NCBI RefSeq assembly: GCF_032362555.1
Contig: NC_083507.1
Coordinates: forward strand, 6,141,001 to 6,205,000
DNA length: 64,000 nucleotides
Direction of reading: 5' to 3'
Source: Amyelois transitella
Lineage: Eukaryota; Arthropoda; Insecta; Lepidoptera; Pyralidae
Numbering within the stretch: position 1 is the first letter of the stretch; each line of letters starts with the position of its first letter. This document shows positions 19,701 to 29,114 of this stretch, in pieces. The position numbers were made by a program, and so were the translations under genes. The notes under the pieces are model-generated. The model was not told where the DNA came from. It was given only the letters and a program-made list of their open reading frames with translations, and searched no databases.

Positions 19701-22341
19701 CTGTTTTCTTCAGTATTTTTACCAATTATATTTAAAATCGACTTGTTTTGTTAATTATTCGATAATCGATACATATAATTTTAATAAATATAAGGCAACA
19801 TTCCAATAATTGCACAACACGAACATGTAAACATTTGTTACCAAATCCTCCAATCATGAAGCGTCGCGCCATTTTAGATCAGCCAATAAGATTCCAACCT
19901 GTTGTATTTTTTATTTTAACCATTAAGCTTCACTTGTCAAATGGAATCAACAAATCAGGGAAACTAATTTTGAATTTTTAGTCTATGGTAGTCCTTACAT
20001 GATTGGAGATTGACCTTACCAATCGAAGACATTAAAACGTTTTTCGACATTTCGTATGAACCAAGTGGGGATGACAGTTTTCCTTTTTGGATAAAATTTT
20101 TAGAAGTTTGTCTTGATTGATTCTCCAAGAAACAAACACGAATGCTCGGTACGAGAGCTGTTATAATTATTATTATAAAGTGCTAAGAGTTATTGTTGAA
20201 ATTAAGACTCAATAAAACAGTAAAGAAACAAGAAGAGTTTTTATTCACAAAACTTATGTGGCGACATCTCTACGCCACAATTCACAACAACCAATTACGC
20301 AACGCTATCAGTCAAAAACAGCGAAAATCTTAATCATAAGCAAAGATTACACGGATTGGAGCATATGTAAGTATACAACCTCCGACACAACATCGTCGAA
20401 GCTGCAGTTCCCCAGGCCTAGCCTTGCCTGGCGGCAGATCTTCCCTTTGTGGCGTTCGAGCCCGAACTATCGCTCCTGCTTCAGCTAACAGCTGCTTTTA
20501 TCCCCGCGTACTTTGTTAAATTAATTATGACCCTAGTCTCGATCTACACCAAAAGGGATTTAGTCGTGATATGTGTGATTGATAAATGACATTAATCGTG
20601 TTTTTATAGATAAATAAGTACCTATTTGAACAAACAAAAATAGAATTAACCAACTTTTAGTCGTGCAGTTAACGGTGTTGTCTTGATCAAGCAAGAGGTA
20701 CTTATAAGCTTTCCAAGATTAAAATAGCACGTTGATAATGTAATATGAGTAGGTACTTTTATTTCCATTTGCGGAACTAAATAAACGCGTGTCCAACAAC
20801 CCATAACATTGATACTTAGCCATTTTCTTCAATTCACGTGCGTCACGTGGTGTTAATTAATTATACCCAGTAAATAACAGGTTTTAATTAAACTTAATTG
20901 TAAGCGAAATTCGTTTTCCCTGTCACAGATAAGTATAAGATGTAAACTTTTTGTTACAAAATGTTAGAACTATGCACACAGAAACGGCCGGTTAGAAAAC
21001 GCGTAATTATGAATCAATACAAACATTGAGGCAAAGGGATTTATTTTAATATCTACCTGCGCATTATTGACACGTCTGCAACAATGGTGATTTTTAAATA
21101 CCATTACCGTGCCGTGTGGTTCCCGGCCTTTAGATGACGTCACATTTCTAATACCTATTGGATTTTATTAATTTTCTCAAAAATACATCGATACCAAAAA
21201 TCAACTGATATTTTGTTGGATCCAGAATAGTAAAATGAAGAAACAGTTATTTTTGTTTGGGTTCTTAAAATAATTAAATGTTGTCAATTAGCACATTCAC
21301 CTAGAAAGCTTTCATGCTGGTCAACAAAGGAAAAAAAATTGTGTGTGCCAGCTGCTTCTTTTTCCACCCAGATTGTGAGGTCAATCAAGGCAAAGGCTTG
21401 TGAACACGGGATCTTGGAATCCCAAGTTTATTACTCACAAGGTTTATAAATTTTACCTGCCTACTTCCTAAACAAGATCTTCATATTTTCGCAATTCCAG
21501 TGGAACTTCAGCCTAAGTGGCTTAGCTTTGAAGCAGCTTTTTCCAAATTTACTAAAGTTATCACTTGCTTCACTTTAATCGTAGTTATTAAGCCCGATTT
21601 ACAAAAATACGACGCTGTGCTGTGATATGCGCGGCTTCCCACGCGCGCTTACAATCGCCTCAATTCCAACATAGACGACAATGTTGGTAATCGGGCGATT
21701 TTTATTTGACGGCCTCTGTGGCGCAGCGGTAGTGCGCTTGTCTGTGACATCGGGGGTCCCGGGTTCAAATCCCGGCCAGGGCATGATGAGAAACGAACTT
21801 TCTCCGATTGGCCTGGGTCTTGGATGTTTATCTATATAAGTATTTATAATAAAATATAGTATCGTTGAGTTAGTATCTCGTAACACAAGTCTCGAACTTA
21901 CTTCGAGGCTAACTCAATCAGTGTAATTTGTCCCGTATATATTTATTTATTTATTTATTTCACTATACGAGACTTTTCAAAATGCAAACAATGTAAAACA
22001 GATATAAAATTACCCATTATTAAAAAACAGTGGCCTGTTCGCCGCAGTGGTAATGTTTCTGCCTCAGAACTGGTTTGGGTCAAGATCAAAATCTTTAGGT
22101 ATAGGTAAATTATTTAGTGTTGTTTAGTTTGTATCCCATGACACTAGTCTTGAACTGTCTTTCGGGCTTGCTCAGTGTGATTTTTGTTGTTTATTATTCA
22201 TATCATAATATTAGTATCGCTTTGGTTTCAGGTATCGAGTGGGATGACCCGCCACATATGAGAATCGTCGTTGATAGGCCATATTTGTTTTTTGTTAGAT
22301 GGTATAATATGACACTTATGAATGGCAATTTTGTATTATGA
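7755..22341 (+). CDS. Serpin-like protein with long N-terminal extension, probably non-inhibitory
   Basis: Seven exons splice in frame: 7755-8543, 8740-8922, 9263-9475, 9743-9982, 12475-12678, 14256-14376 and 22232-22341, giving about 619 residues. Residues 1-20 look like a signal peptide (MLKFFLLMMS...). The next roughly 220 are a Ser/Asn/His-rich region I do not recognise. The serpin fold then follows in order: AENAISFVQSALFVQLILL (helix region), AVFLTTLYLRSRW (the NAIYFKGxW strand), AIEVFYGKPGLSVLILVPRG (the ELPY..lSM strand), LGLSDLLHTDN, and VVDRPYLFFVRW in the last exon. The hinge equivalent EAGRTAFKDDG has Arg at P14 and no Ala run, which argues against loop insertion and hence against protease inhibition. 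It is the neighbour of the inhibitory serpin on the same strand, suggesting a cluster. Function unknown. Confidence 0.85.
9000..9150 (+). repeat. Interspersed repeat fragment in serpin intron
   Basis: It contains GCTGAACCGATTTTGATG and ACCGACTTCAAAAAGGAGG, motifs common in moth introns, with an inverted echo (GAAACCGACTTC versus GAAGTCGGTTC). The class is not assigned. Confidence 0.45.
10129..11379 (-). CDS. Divergent nicotinic-type Cys-loop receptor subunit, intronless
   Basis: A single 416-residue open frame. Residues 1-20 form a signal peptide (IFLFPFTSA). The Cys-loop spans C155-C169 with exactly 13 residues between and the WPYDRQNC ending. Vicinal Cys220-Cys221 (YACCP) mark an alpha-type ligand-binding loop C, and WPYD with upstream aromatic residues supports the extracellular domain. 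Four membrane segments are visible: about 241-263, 268-287, 299-323 and 389-411. The M3-M4 loop is short. M2 lacks the usual GEKISL start and reads KDNIRLLLLCFSLFG, which is unusual for a cation pore. The gene lies antisense within the fourth intron of the serpin-like gene and has no intron of its own, as expected of a retrocopy or an old nested gene. It could be one of the divergent insect nAChR subunits. The start is the ATG at 11379, directly before the signal peptide. Confidence 0.92.
   Translation of the reverse strand: MDRVTRSAILWIFLFPFTSADIYREQILHQEAQLHKDLFTDYNSDYRPVKNHTQAVTVKVRFAVKYLSFDYLEETFTVHSWVAMNWIDEFLTWNPTDYGDIKEIQVESHEIWIPRMALFNSDATMYQSDQFFTTCSLGFVGNVTCVPHIAHSGICSTSLRRWPYDRQNCTLYFGSWMHKGEQVNYTFYPNLPVVLSDFQNGPAWRLLRVANERLPGKYACCPNETYPMLKYTFVLKREAAGPAAIVVVPSIVIVLLTLTSLLLGVKDNIRLLLLCFSLFGHFIFLTEIGYDIPKHGADTPIILLFVRDSMLLTLVGILVTLLLMTLTKREDPTPRWITYVAHLVRTGPGKYVVFTEFDPSDSLKTKLAEDEGNTSSETQRTTNDWVTFCNIINSVVFIISLLAYLILIVTYIPADN
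11640..11871 (+). repeat. SINE-like (CATA)n-tailed repeat
   Basis: It starts GTGCCGTGTGGTTCCCGGC and ends CGTGATGATAAGTATGTATG. It has a full-length head and a slightly shortened middle, in the sense orientation. Confidence 0.85.
12709..12910 (+). repeat. Decayed copies of the GCCCGCGACTTCG repeat family
   Basis: AACTAGCTTTTGTCCGAAC, then GTCAAAATCGGTCTAGCGAT and AGACAGACAGAC, followed by a second head AACTAGCTGTTGCTCGCAAC. It lies directly after serpin exon 5. Confidence 0.55.
12978..13154 (+). repeat. 5'-truncated SINE-like (CATA)n-tailed repeat
   Basis: It begins at ACTTACAAACTTGGGATTC, contains GGACTGTTGGCTCTGTTTAC and ends CCATATGTATGTATGTATG. It lacks the GTGTGGTTCCC head. Confidence 0.8.
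13251..13475 (-). repeat. LINE 3' fragment (tail at left)
   Basis: On the reverse strand it encodes the same C-terminal segment as the better copy at 44888-45285, including the [18 protein letters not shown] and RWK regions, and ends in (CATA)n. It is 5'-truncated and frame-broken. A small 24-bp tandem duplication (TCAGACGTCTTTTCCATAAT...) lies just beyond at about 13715-13762. Confidence 0.7.
14532..15098 (+). repeat. 5' LTR (567 bp)
   Basis: It begins TGTCGTGATTTGCTG, contains an AATAAA signal (CTCAATAAAACAG) near its end and runs to CAAAACTT. It is identical to 19689-20255 apart from one base. Confidence 0.85.
15099..16159 (+). other. Retroelement leader with a CpG-rich island
   Basis: Non-coding leader between the LTR and the minisatellite. 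It includes an unusually GC-rich stretch at about 15735-15825 (GCCGCGTTGCTATGATACGC... to ...CGACTCGCGCGCTGAATTAA) within otherwise AT-rich DNA. No recognised coding domain is present. Confidence 0.5.
16160..16941 (+). repeat. 52-bp minisatellite, about 15 copies
   Basis: A head-to-tail array of a 52-bp unit containing AATCAGCCATGTGAGCTGAC, then TCAGGCCATGTGTGCCTTGC, then GATAGCGTAGCT. The unit is itself two related halves (GCCATGTGAGC and GCCATGTGTGC). The period is a strict 52 bp across the core, so it is not in a coding register. Later units change GCG to GAG (CGATAGAGTAG), and edge units are more diverged. Eleven successive units contain TGACTCA (first at 16262, last at 16782). Confidence 0.95.
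17229..18189 (+). pseudogene. Retrotransposon gag with one frameshift
   Basis: From MERRKHIREKRK the frame runs through a gag capsid-like region (FDPSNKMQSVDSWLNKVNEC) to LAGQAKK. It then breaks at an A8 run (17651-17658), where the continuation WYESLQTVVFTWEEW lies in another frame. The second frame ends with two CCHC zinc knuckles (CFNCRTEGHTFQKC and CQKCNRVGHNDSTC), the nucleic-acid-binding end of gag. One extra A would explain the break; slippage or a base-calling error in the homopolymer cannot be excluded. Confidence 0.85.
18270..19439 (+). pseudogene. Integrase remnant of the retrotransposon
   Basis: It opens with an HHCC zinc finger (GHPGI...RHFVQKYVKSCIEC), then the catalytic core start (HIDHLGPF). 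A frameshift near 18700 is followed by the core end ANGQVERFNQT with the catalytic Glu. A further break at an A15 run (19022-19036) precedes the C-terminal GPY/F module (KFMGPYKITKTLG) and an acidic tail ending at 19437-19439. No reverse transcriptase precedes it. The enzyme cannot be made from this copy as read. Confidence 0.85.
19689..20255 (+). repeat. 3' LTR (567 bp)
   Basis: Same sequence as 14532-15098 with one difference. It is preceded by GAGTAGGACGGCCGAG and followed immediately by a different repeat family starting TGTGGCGACATC. Confidence 0.85.
20257..20490 (+). repeat. Copy of the TGTGGCGACATC repeat abutting the 3' LTR
   Basis: It shares most of its sequence with 53314-53540, including CACGGATTGGAGCAT, CAACATCGTCG, CGGCAGATCTTCCCTTT and CGAGCCCGAA. 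It starts one base after the end of the 3' LTR. It may be a solo LTR into or beside which the retroelement inserted. Alternatively it may be leader sequence following an LTR, since TGGCGAC resembles an insect gypsy primer site. Confidence 0.65.
21705..21965 (+). repeat. tRNA-derived SINE
   Basis: The head GGCCTCTGTGGCGCAGCGGT shows an A box (TGGCGCAGCGGTAG) and a B box (GGTTCAAATCC) in a CCGGG/CCCGG T-arm. The acceptor stem pairs poorly, so this is a SINE and not a tRNA gene. The body contains GGCCTGGGTCTTGGATG and AGTCTCGAACTTACTTCGAG, and the tail is (TATT)n. Pol III transcription is expected from the boxes. Confidence 0.88.
22028..22200 (+). repeat. Degenerate second copy of the tRNA-derived SINE
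   Basis: It keeps GTGGCCTGTTCGCCGCAGTGG, CCCATGACACTAGTCTTGAAC and GCTCAGTGTGATTTTTGTTG. It sits about 30 bp upstream of the last exon of the serpin-like gene, so it may supply part of the splice-acceptor context. Confidence 0.65.
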
Positions 22342-24601
22342 AATTTGCGATACAAATTGAGACTGAGCATAAATTTTGATAAAGGATTTCTCTAATCTCT
22401 CTAGTGCTATGAATCATCACTCTACAAATTTTTAGCCTTATCTACAGGAAGACCGTTACTCGGAGGGTTCATTACCTCTTAGACTATAAGAAATGTAAAT
22501 ATTTCGCGACAGATTGTAAAAGAACAGTCATTTCATGACAGGCAAAGCTTTAACAAAATGCTATATATGAATAGAAACTGCAATTTAACAGTTTTTTTTT
22601 ATCGCATGCATTGTATTGAAATCAAGTATTTTCATAATTATTCTGGCCTGTCCCTATTACATTGTCACTTCTCTGGAGAGGAGCCCGGAGCCCACTAATA
22701 GGTAATCACGAAAGGGTAAGTTATTCGGAGAAGCAATACCCGTTTGACTTCAGCGTCGCAAAAGAACCTGGCCAGATTTGGATTACGTCCAGTTGCCTGC
22801 AAGTGTAGGTTTCCTAACTATGCTACTACTACTTACCCTCAATTCTTGGTCCACAATGAATGTTATTGGTAAAAACTGTTGGAAGTACTCACTTGTATAA
22901 GTTTATATTAAGTTTTTTTGGTTTTATTCTGAAAATGCAATGTAATGTAACTTATATGTTCTTTCTTACTGTTTACCAAAAATACAGAAAATTATAAAAA
23001 AACAAAGATTCTTAATATTATTTACTGTATATTAAAGTAGCAAACATGATATTAACTTCTTTATTGGAAAGTATGTCAGTAATTATAAACTTTTTGTAAC
23101 TGAAAAGTTATTCAGCGTATCGATCACGCGTATCGTATTGATCAAGCAGTTGGCAGAAAATAGTTTTTAGAAGTGCCTACTAGGTAGTAGTTAATAAAAA
23201 AAATTATCCTAGGAGGCTATTCACAACAAAAAACTCTCGTCTCAATAAACATCACTAGTTTAACTTTTTAACTAAATATCCCCATAATTCTCAGTTATTC
23301 ATCCGTGCCGTATGCCGACACTTTGTGAGTTTCCATGCTGGTCTGGTACAATATACCTAGTGTGTAAAAATTAATAAAAGGAAAAGTTAATAAACTCGGA
23401 ATTGTTCTTGTTTGGCGATGGACTGCAATTTCGATATTTCTGAGAATGTTACAACATACTGTTTGTAAAGTTAGTTGTAGGTATTCCCAGTAAAAAAGAG
23501 TGCACACTAGGTTTTAAAAAGAAACCCCTTTACATTAGAATATATAAATAAATTTATTTTTAGAGAAAGATGCAAAGCAATCATGTTTTCTGCACAACTA
23601 AAGATAATTTTGATAGCTTTATTATTAATATGAGCCATATTTAATTCATAGTAGTAGAAAATCGCTTATCAGACTGAGCCAGAGGATCTACCAACAGAGA
23701 AAAATGGCGGGAGATCGTGAGGAAAGTTGGCCTCATTGTGACCACGACCGCTCTGGCAACATTGAAACGACAAATAAGTAAAAAATAATCTTGGATAAGA
23801 ATGAAAACCTACAATAGAAGGTTAGAAACTAAGAAATATGTGATCGAAGGCTCGATCGTAATTGATGCATTTTTTTAGTAGGATTTTTTGTTTTGTTTTG
23901 CCGACAACTTAAATACAATAACATTATTGCCAATAACTTTAATTAATAGCAAACATAAACCTGATTAAGCAATATACAAGTAAAAATAAAGTAAAAAAAT
24001 ATAAATATAAACTTAATTAAGGCTTACGTTTTGAAATTACATTAAGTAGTGCATGGTAGTGATTATTAAAATTCAGTTCCTTATTTTTCTTAAGAATTAT
24101 TTTAGACTAGTATAGATGTGAATACTTCATGTGTATTTTGGAATACTGCTTCCTGAAAATAAAGAAATAAAGTAAATTAAAAAATACGAAATAAACAAAA
24201 GTAAAAATACGGCAAAGTTTTTGTTATAGGTTTTGGAATATTTAATGAATAGATCATAGTTATGCATATATTTATTCAATTCAAAGTTTTCAAGTGTAAT
24301 TACATTATCAACATTTCCAATCCTTATAACTTGACATGTCGTTATATAAATACTCGTTGACTAGTAACAGTATAACACATGGTGCAGTCCTTGCTCACGC
24401 TCACGTGGGTGCTTGATTTTTTTACTGATCTCATCTCCAATACTCAGTCAAGTATTTACTCGTGAGCTCGAACTGCGATTGTGATTTAAGCCGAAATAAC
24501 ATATTAATTTAGAGGTTTATTCAACTATTACACATTTGAATCAAACTAACACTAAACATTAAAAAGTTAACAGTGAGTAACGATTGCGTCGTTAGGATGC
24601 C
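22342..24601. other. Intergenic, no gene seen
   Basis: AT-rich. Around 22670-22800 there is a patch with CTCTGGAGAGGAGCCCGGAG that resembles another moth SINE body. Around 23690-23765 a GC-richer patch (GGCGGGAGATCGTGAGGAAA) looks like a transposable-element fragment. No exon with a recognisable domain was found. Confidence 0.4.
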
Positions 24602-24609
24602 TTTTACAA

Positions 24610-25656
24610 GGGTTAGTAGTCGATTGGCACGAAAATAATTCGCACGATCGTGCGAATTGTCCCCTTCAAGAATTAGTAGTATGCGATTCGAACGCACCTA
24701 TATTTTATCGAAAAGTACAGTCATGTACAATATACTAGAATATTAATATTAAAATGAAATAATTCTCTATTGGCATCGCACTCATGCACAAAATACTAGT
24801 TAAGAGGTAAGATGAAAAGTTTTGTCAGTATTTAATATGAAAACTTATATGAACACCATAAAGAGGATATGAATCCTCTTTATGGTGTTCGTATAAGTTT
24901 TCATACATTTAAAACAATACTTTAGCTAATTAAAACGATTTTTTAAATTGTAATTACGAAAATTTAAAAAGATTTATATATTTATAGTTTCGTTATATTT
25001 TTCGTTGTTTTTAAAATAAGCTTTTAGACCATTATAAAGTTAATTATTTAATTTTGACTTACTTTTTTAAACAACATTATTTTTAACAAGACTCAGGAGT
25101 TCACAAAAAGTTGATTTCGGTAAAATCTCTAATAAGTACCAATTTGTGTTGATAGGCAAAGTATTTATATGAAATATATTATTATACCTGTGATTTAAGG
25201 TAAATGCAAGTTTTAATATTACCTGTACGAACGAAAAAAAGTACCTATAAAAATGCAATACCAAATATTTGATTATAAATCGTACTAACTGTGATTTTAA
25301 TTGTAATCTTGGTTATAATTATGGTTTTAAGTTATTTAAACTGTGAATTATGTAAAATCACTTTCTGATAGATACAAAGTAAAATATAGTACCTTGATTT
25401 CCTTAAAAATCGTTTTAACTGTCCTGTATTAAAAGAAAGCATTTTGTACGTGAGCGTATTTTTTCTTGAAACTTTTCGATAAAATATAGGTGCGTGCGAA
25501 TCGCATACTACTAATTCTTGAAGGGTTCTTGGAGGGGAAATTCGCACGCAATTTAAATACTTCCGTGCGAATCGCCTACTAAAAAAATATTTTTATTGAA
25601 AGGGGACGATTCGCACGATCGTGCGAATAATTTTCGTGCCAATCGACTACTAACCC
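24610..25656. mobile_element. Foldback/MITE DNA transposon, 1047 bp, 8-bp TSD
   Basis: Terminal inverted repeats of about 57 bp (two mismatches) start GGGTTAGTAGTCGATTGGCA on the left and end with its reverse complement on the right. TTTTACAA flanks both sides exactly (24602-24609 and 25657-25664), an 8-bp target duplication as in hAT-type insertions. Each terminal repeat contains the perfect 20-base palindrome ATTCGCACGATCGTGCGAAT. A second inverted block (about 24667-24720 against 25470-25520) lies inside. No coding capacity was seen, so it is non-autonomous. Confidence 0.85.
24836..24905. repeat. Long internal hairpin within the foldback element
   Basis: Arms of 33 nt (24836-24868 and 24873-24905) centre on CACCATAAAGAGGAT / ATCCTCTTTATGGTG with a four-base loop and about one mismatch. 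Confidence 0.9.
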
Positions 25657-25664
25657 TTTTACAA

Positions 25665-28600
25665 TCTCATTTTCAAAGTGAAACATAATTTTAATATGAG
25701 ATTGTAAAAATAGCAAGCCATGAATGATAAAACCGTTTAAGTGTAATTTATATTGGAATATATAGTGAACCTTGTACATTTACACAAGCAATTGGTGTAT
25801 ATAATGAATTTGTCTAACATCCTTATTAATAATGACATATCCTTCACATCTACAATAATGACGAATACTTCTCCTTAACAAGCTAAGCTCAAAGACGAAC
25901 GGTAATAACTGATACTTAAACACCCCCTGAGATACTAACATTTAGTACTTATACTACTTATTCTCAACATTACAATAACGTTCTCGAGACAAGAAATTGG
26001 TTGTTTCGCAAAAAAACTTCATTCACTTGAAAACGTATTTCGTTTTGTAAAAAGACAATGTCGCTGCACTTGAACATTTACAATATAGCCGCTTGATTGT
26101 TATTAACCAAAAGGCTCGCGCAATTTACTTACAGATTTTGCATCGCATTCACCAGCCATGTAAACTTGTGTTATTTAAATAAGGTGTGAAGTTGTTGATT
26201 AACATAAACATAAATACATATGGGGTTTGTTTTCTTAATAAATGTTATCAAAATTAAATATAATTCATTAAATAATATTAAATAGTTAAAATTATTTATG
26301 AAATTTTTGGGATTTTTCCGTTTCTCCGATCTGAACTCAGATTGGTAGGAGGAGCGGGATTTGTGGTTGTGTCGCAAAATCATTTTTTAGATGTTTGATG
26401 AACTTTTTAGTTTTGTTATTTCCAACTAATTTGTTTAAAACTTTATGACTAAACAGAATTACATTTACTTTGAGTTTTTGCTAAAATTAGGTAAAATTGT
26501 GAATTCTGCAACAATAACTTCTGTTTAAAGAAAATGTTAGTCTCTAATGTTGGATGAAGCGAAGGAAGTATGTAGAGATCGTGACAAGTGGAAAGAGGTA
26601 GTCTCTGCCTTACCCTCCGGGAAAGAGGCGTGATTTTATGTATGTATTTATGTTAGTCTCCCCATTTATACAAATAATAATACAGTTTACCTCTTTTCTG
26701 AGAAGAGCATAAAAGCTGTAACAATCCACTTCGTGCTCATAATATCGGCCTTTCAAGATCTACTGTTTCATACGCCTGCATAGGTTTTGCTTTCTGGGCA
26801 TGGAAAATATCGAGCGAGACAATCACACCTTTCACTCTAAAAATAAGTATAATGAATACCGAAAGTAAAACAGAGATAAGTCCATCTAAATTCGGTAGTC
26901 TAGATCATGTGACCATGTGTTAATGAACCTAGCTCTCTAAACATTGGGAGAGACGATTAATAACAATCTTATCTTATCATAAGTTCCATCTTGGTCATAG
27001 TCTAGTAATCACTTAAGCTAAAAGAGAGTACTAATTTGCTTTACTAGAATTAAATTTAGATCAATGGACATTGTTACATTTAGTTCGAAATAATGTCATA
27101 ATCCTTATACATATACATATTACATAACGAAGTCTTGCGATTAAATAAAATTGATAGAAAAGTTTACGGCAGGCCACGCGTAGAAGCGAGCCAGCGAGAT
27201 TCCAAGGAGTCTAGTCACTTCTGCAACATGTCACAGCAACCTGTTTAGTCAAATCTACGGTCTCACTGAAAAATTGCATTCATATGATTACACAACCTGC
27301 CTATATTCACAAATAGTGTAATAGGCATGATGACTAATTTTTGTGTTAGTGATTAATTTAGTTTCACAAAAAAAACTAAAACATTAGTGAAATAATTGCA
27401 TCAATCTCAAAAAACTAACTAAGATAAAACATTATTTGGGCGAGTCAAAAACGCCTATTATAAACGCTACTTAAGTATGATGTGACACCTTTTTCTTGTT
27501 CGCGTCATGAACTTTATTTGTATGGCACCTACCTTAGTTATTGCATTTATGGATATGATGTCTTAATTAAAAGTTGTTTCATATTTTTGTTTATTCATTC
27601 ATGACAAAGTTATTTTTAAATAATTTTGAATTTTTTAAATAATTTTTCCCAGCATACTTTGAATGGATATAAAACATATAGGAAGTCAAAATTAGAACTA
27701 AAAAATCACGTAATGTATTTAATTATGTGTATTCTATCATGTTATAACTAATTAATATTGTTTTAAGACCTTGTCATTATCCCTATTATGCTTCAAGACA
27801 TAATTATTATATTTCAAATTATATATTGACTCTCAATATAAAATGTTTGTTTTGATAAATATTTTGCAAACTAAACAGTGCTGTAACAAGCTAAAACAAT
27901 GAAATGTGGAATGTGCATTCCTAATTGAAAAATATTTTTAATTTTAACAAAACTATTTAAACCTAGTGCTTATATTATTTACCATCAAAGTACATCTCAT
28001 CTAAACATTTCATGCCTCATATGCGAATATTTATTTCACCTATTAATGTTTATTTTATTTTGAAAATCCCATCAATAGTTTATTAATAAATATTTATTAA
28101 AAAAATAATTTAAATAAGTCATAAGTACCAATTTGGTTTTGGACCTTAAAAATCTTGTCATCTTCATAAATAAGTTATAAACATTATAAATGAAATATGT
28201 TTTCATTTGACTTATCAATTTTGACCTTAAAATACAGACACAGAAGATTTCATGGAAATTATTATAATATATTGTAGTTTTATTTTAACAGCCATTTCAT
28301 ATTTTTATAATTGATAAGTGCCATCCATTGTTTATAATAAATGAAACCTGCAAAATGAAATTTGGCAAGTATGAAGGTAATAAGGTATGGCTTGTTGGTA
28401 CTTCATATCATATTTGTAATTTCATTTTAACAAAAATTTAGATCCCATTTTTAAAAATACTGACTTATTCATGGTTCCTTTCTTGTGTTTTTGGCAGCAA
28501 CTAAATATTTGAGGATTCATGGAAACAATCTAAAAACATAAAGTATACCAGCATCTTTTGATTAAATTGACAACATGAAATACATCACCCCCTGAAGCAA

Positions 28601-29114
28601 TCAATGAGAATTTCAGATAAAAAGCAGCAAAAGAGTCCCAGTTACTTATTGCAACATACATATTTACTGAAATGATTATTGAATAATAAGGATAATTTCC
28701 TGTATATTAATTCTGATAAATTTATGCTAAACTGGCAATATTAAAACACAAAGCATTATTTCCATCTTTTAACTTTGCTACATTGTATTTATATATTGAA
28801 ATTTCTAAATCTTAAAATTATCATGACTTCATATAGGTAAGTATAAACATATAGGTACATTTATGAAGATAAAAGATAAATTAACACATTATGATATCTT
28901 GGTAATCCAATGACATGAGTTGACTCATGTTTTTACTACATAAAAAATTAACCTACCTATTTCCACTGTCAAATATCACATGAAAGTTTATGAAAAACTT
29001 GAAGTTTAATGGAAGAATTTAATCACTCACACTGTGTACTATGAATTAATGTTGTAATTGATTCAAATAGTAAAAACATTTAGTTGACATAATTAGACCA
29101 TAACCATGAGGTAC
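25665..29114. other. Intergenic, AT-rich
   Basis: It begins with a short inverted repeat (TTACAATCTCAT ... ATGAGATTGTAA, about 25659-25707). It holds a LINE tail fragment at 26553-26648 and is otherwise very AT-rich. The last few hundred bases are presumably the 3' UTR of the cysteine string protein gene on the reverse strand. No exon recognised. Confidence 0.45.
26553..26648 (+). repeat. LINE extreme 3' tail
   Basis: GGATGAAGCGAAGGAAGTAT, CGTGACAAGTGGAAAGAGGT and GGGAAAGAGGCGTGATTTTA, followed by ATGTATGT. It corresponds to the last 30 or so codons of the LINE copy at 44888-45285. Confidence 0.8.

Larger units (their letters stand above)
14532..20255 (+). mobile_element. Ty3/gypsy-like LTR retrotransposon, pol-deleted, inside serpin intron
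   Basis: Two direct repeats of 567 bp at 14532-15098 and 19689-20255 run at a constant offset of 5157 with a single mismatch seen (G15090 versus A20247). They bracket a leader with a minisatellite, a gag frame with zinc knuckles, and an integrase remnant. Protease, reverse transcriptase and RNase H are absent: only about 80 bp separate the end of gag (18189) from the start of the integrase zinc-finger frame (18270). Frameshifts interrupt gag and integrase. No clear target-site duplication or tRNA primer site was found beside the 5' repeat. It lies in the same orientation as the host serpin gene. Confidence 0.88.

Noticed and set aside
21712-21784. tRNA gene
   Set aside because: A and B boxes are present but the acceptor stem has several mismatches, and the sequence continues directly into a SINE body and tail, so it is a SINE head.
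23640-23770. Possible coding scrap (REIVRKVGLI-like)
   Set aside because: It resembles the end of a transposable-element frame, but is too short and broken to name or bound.
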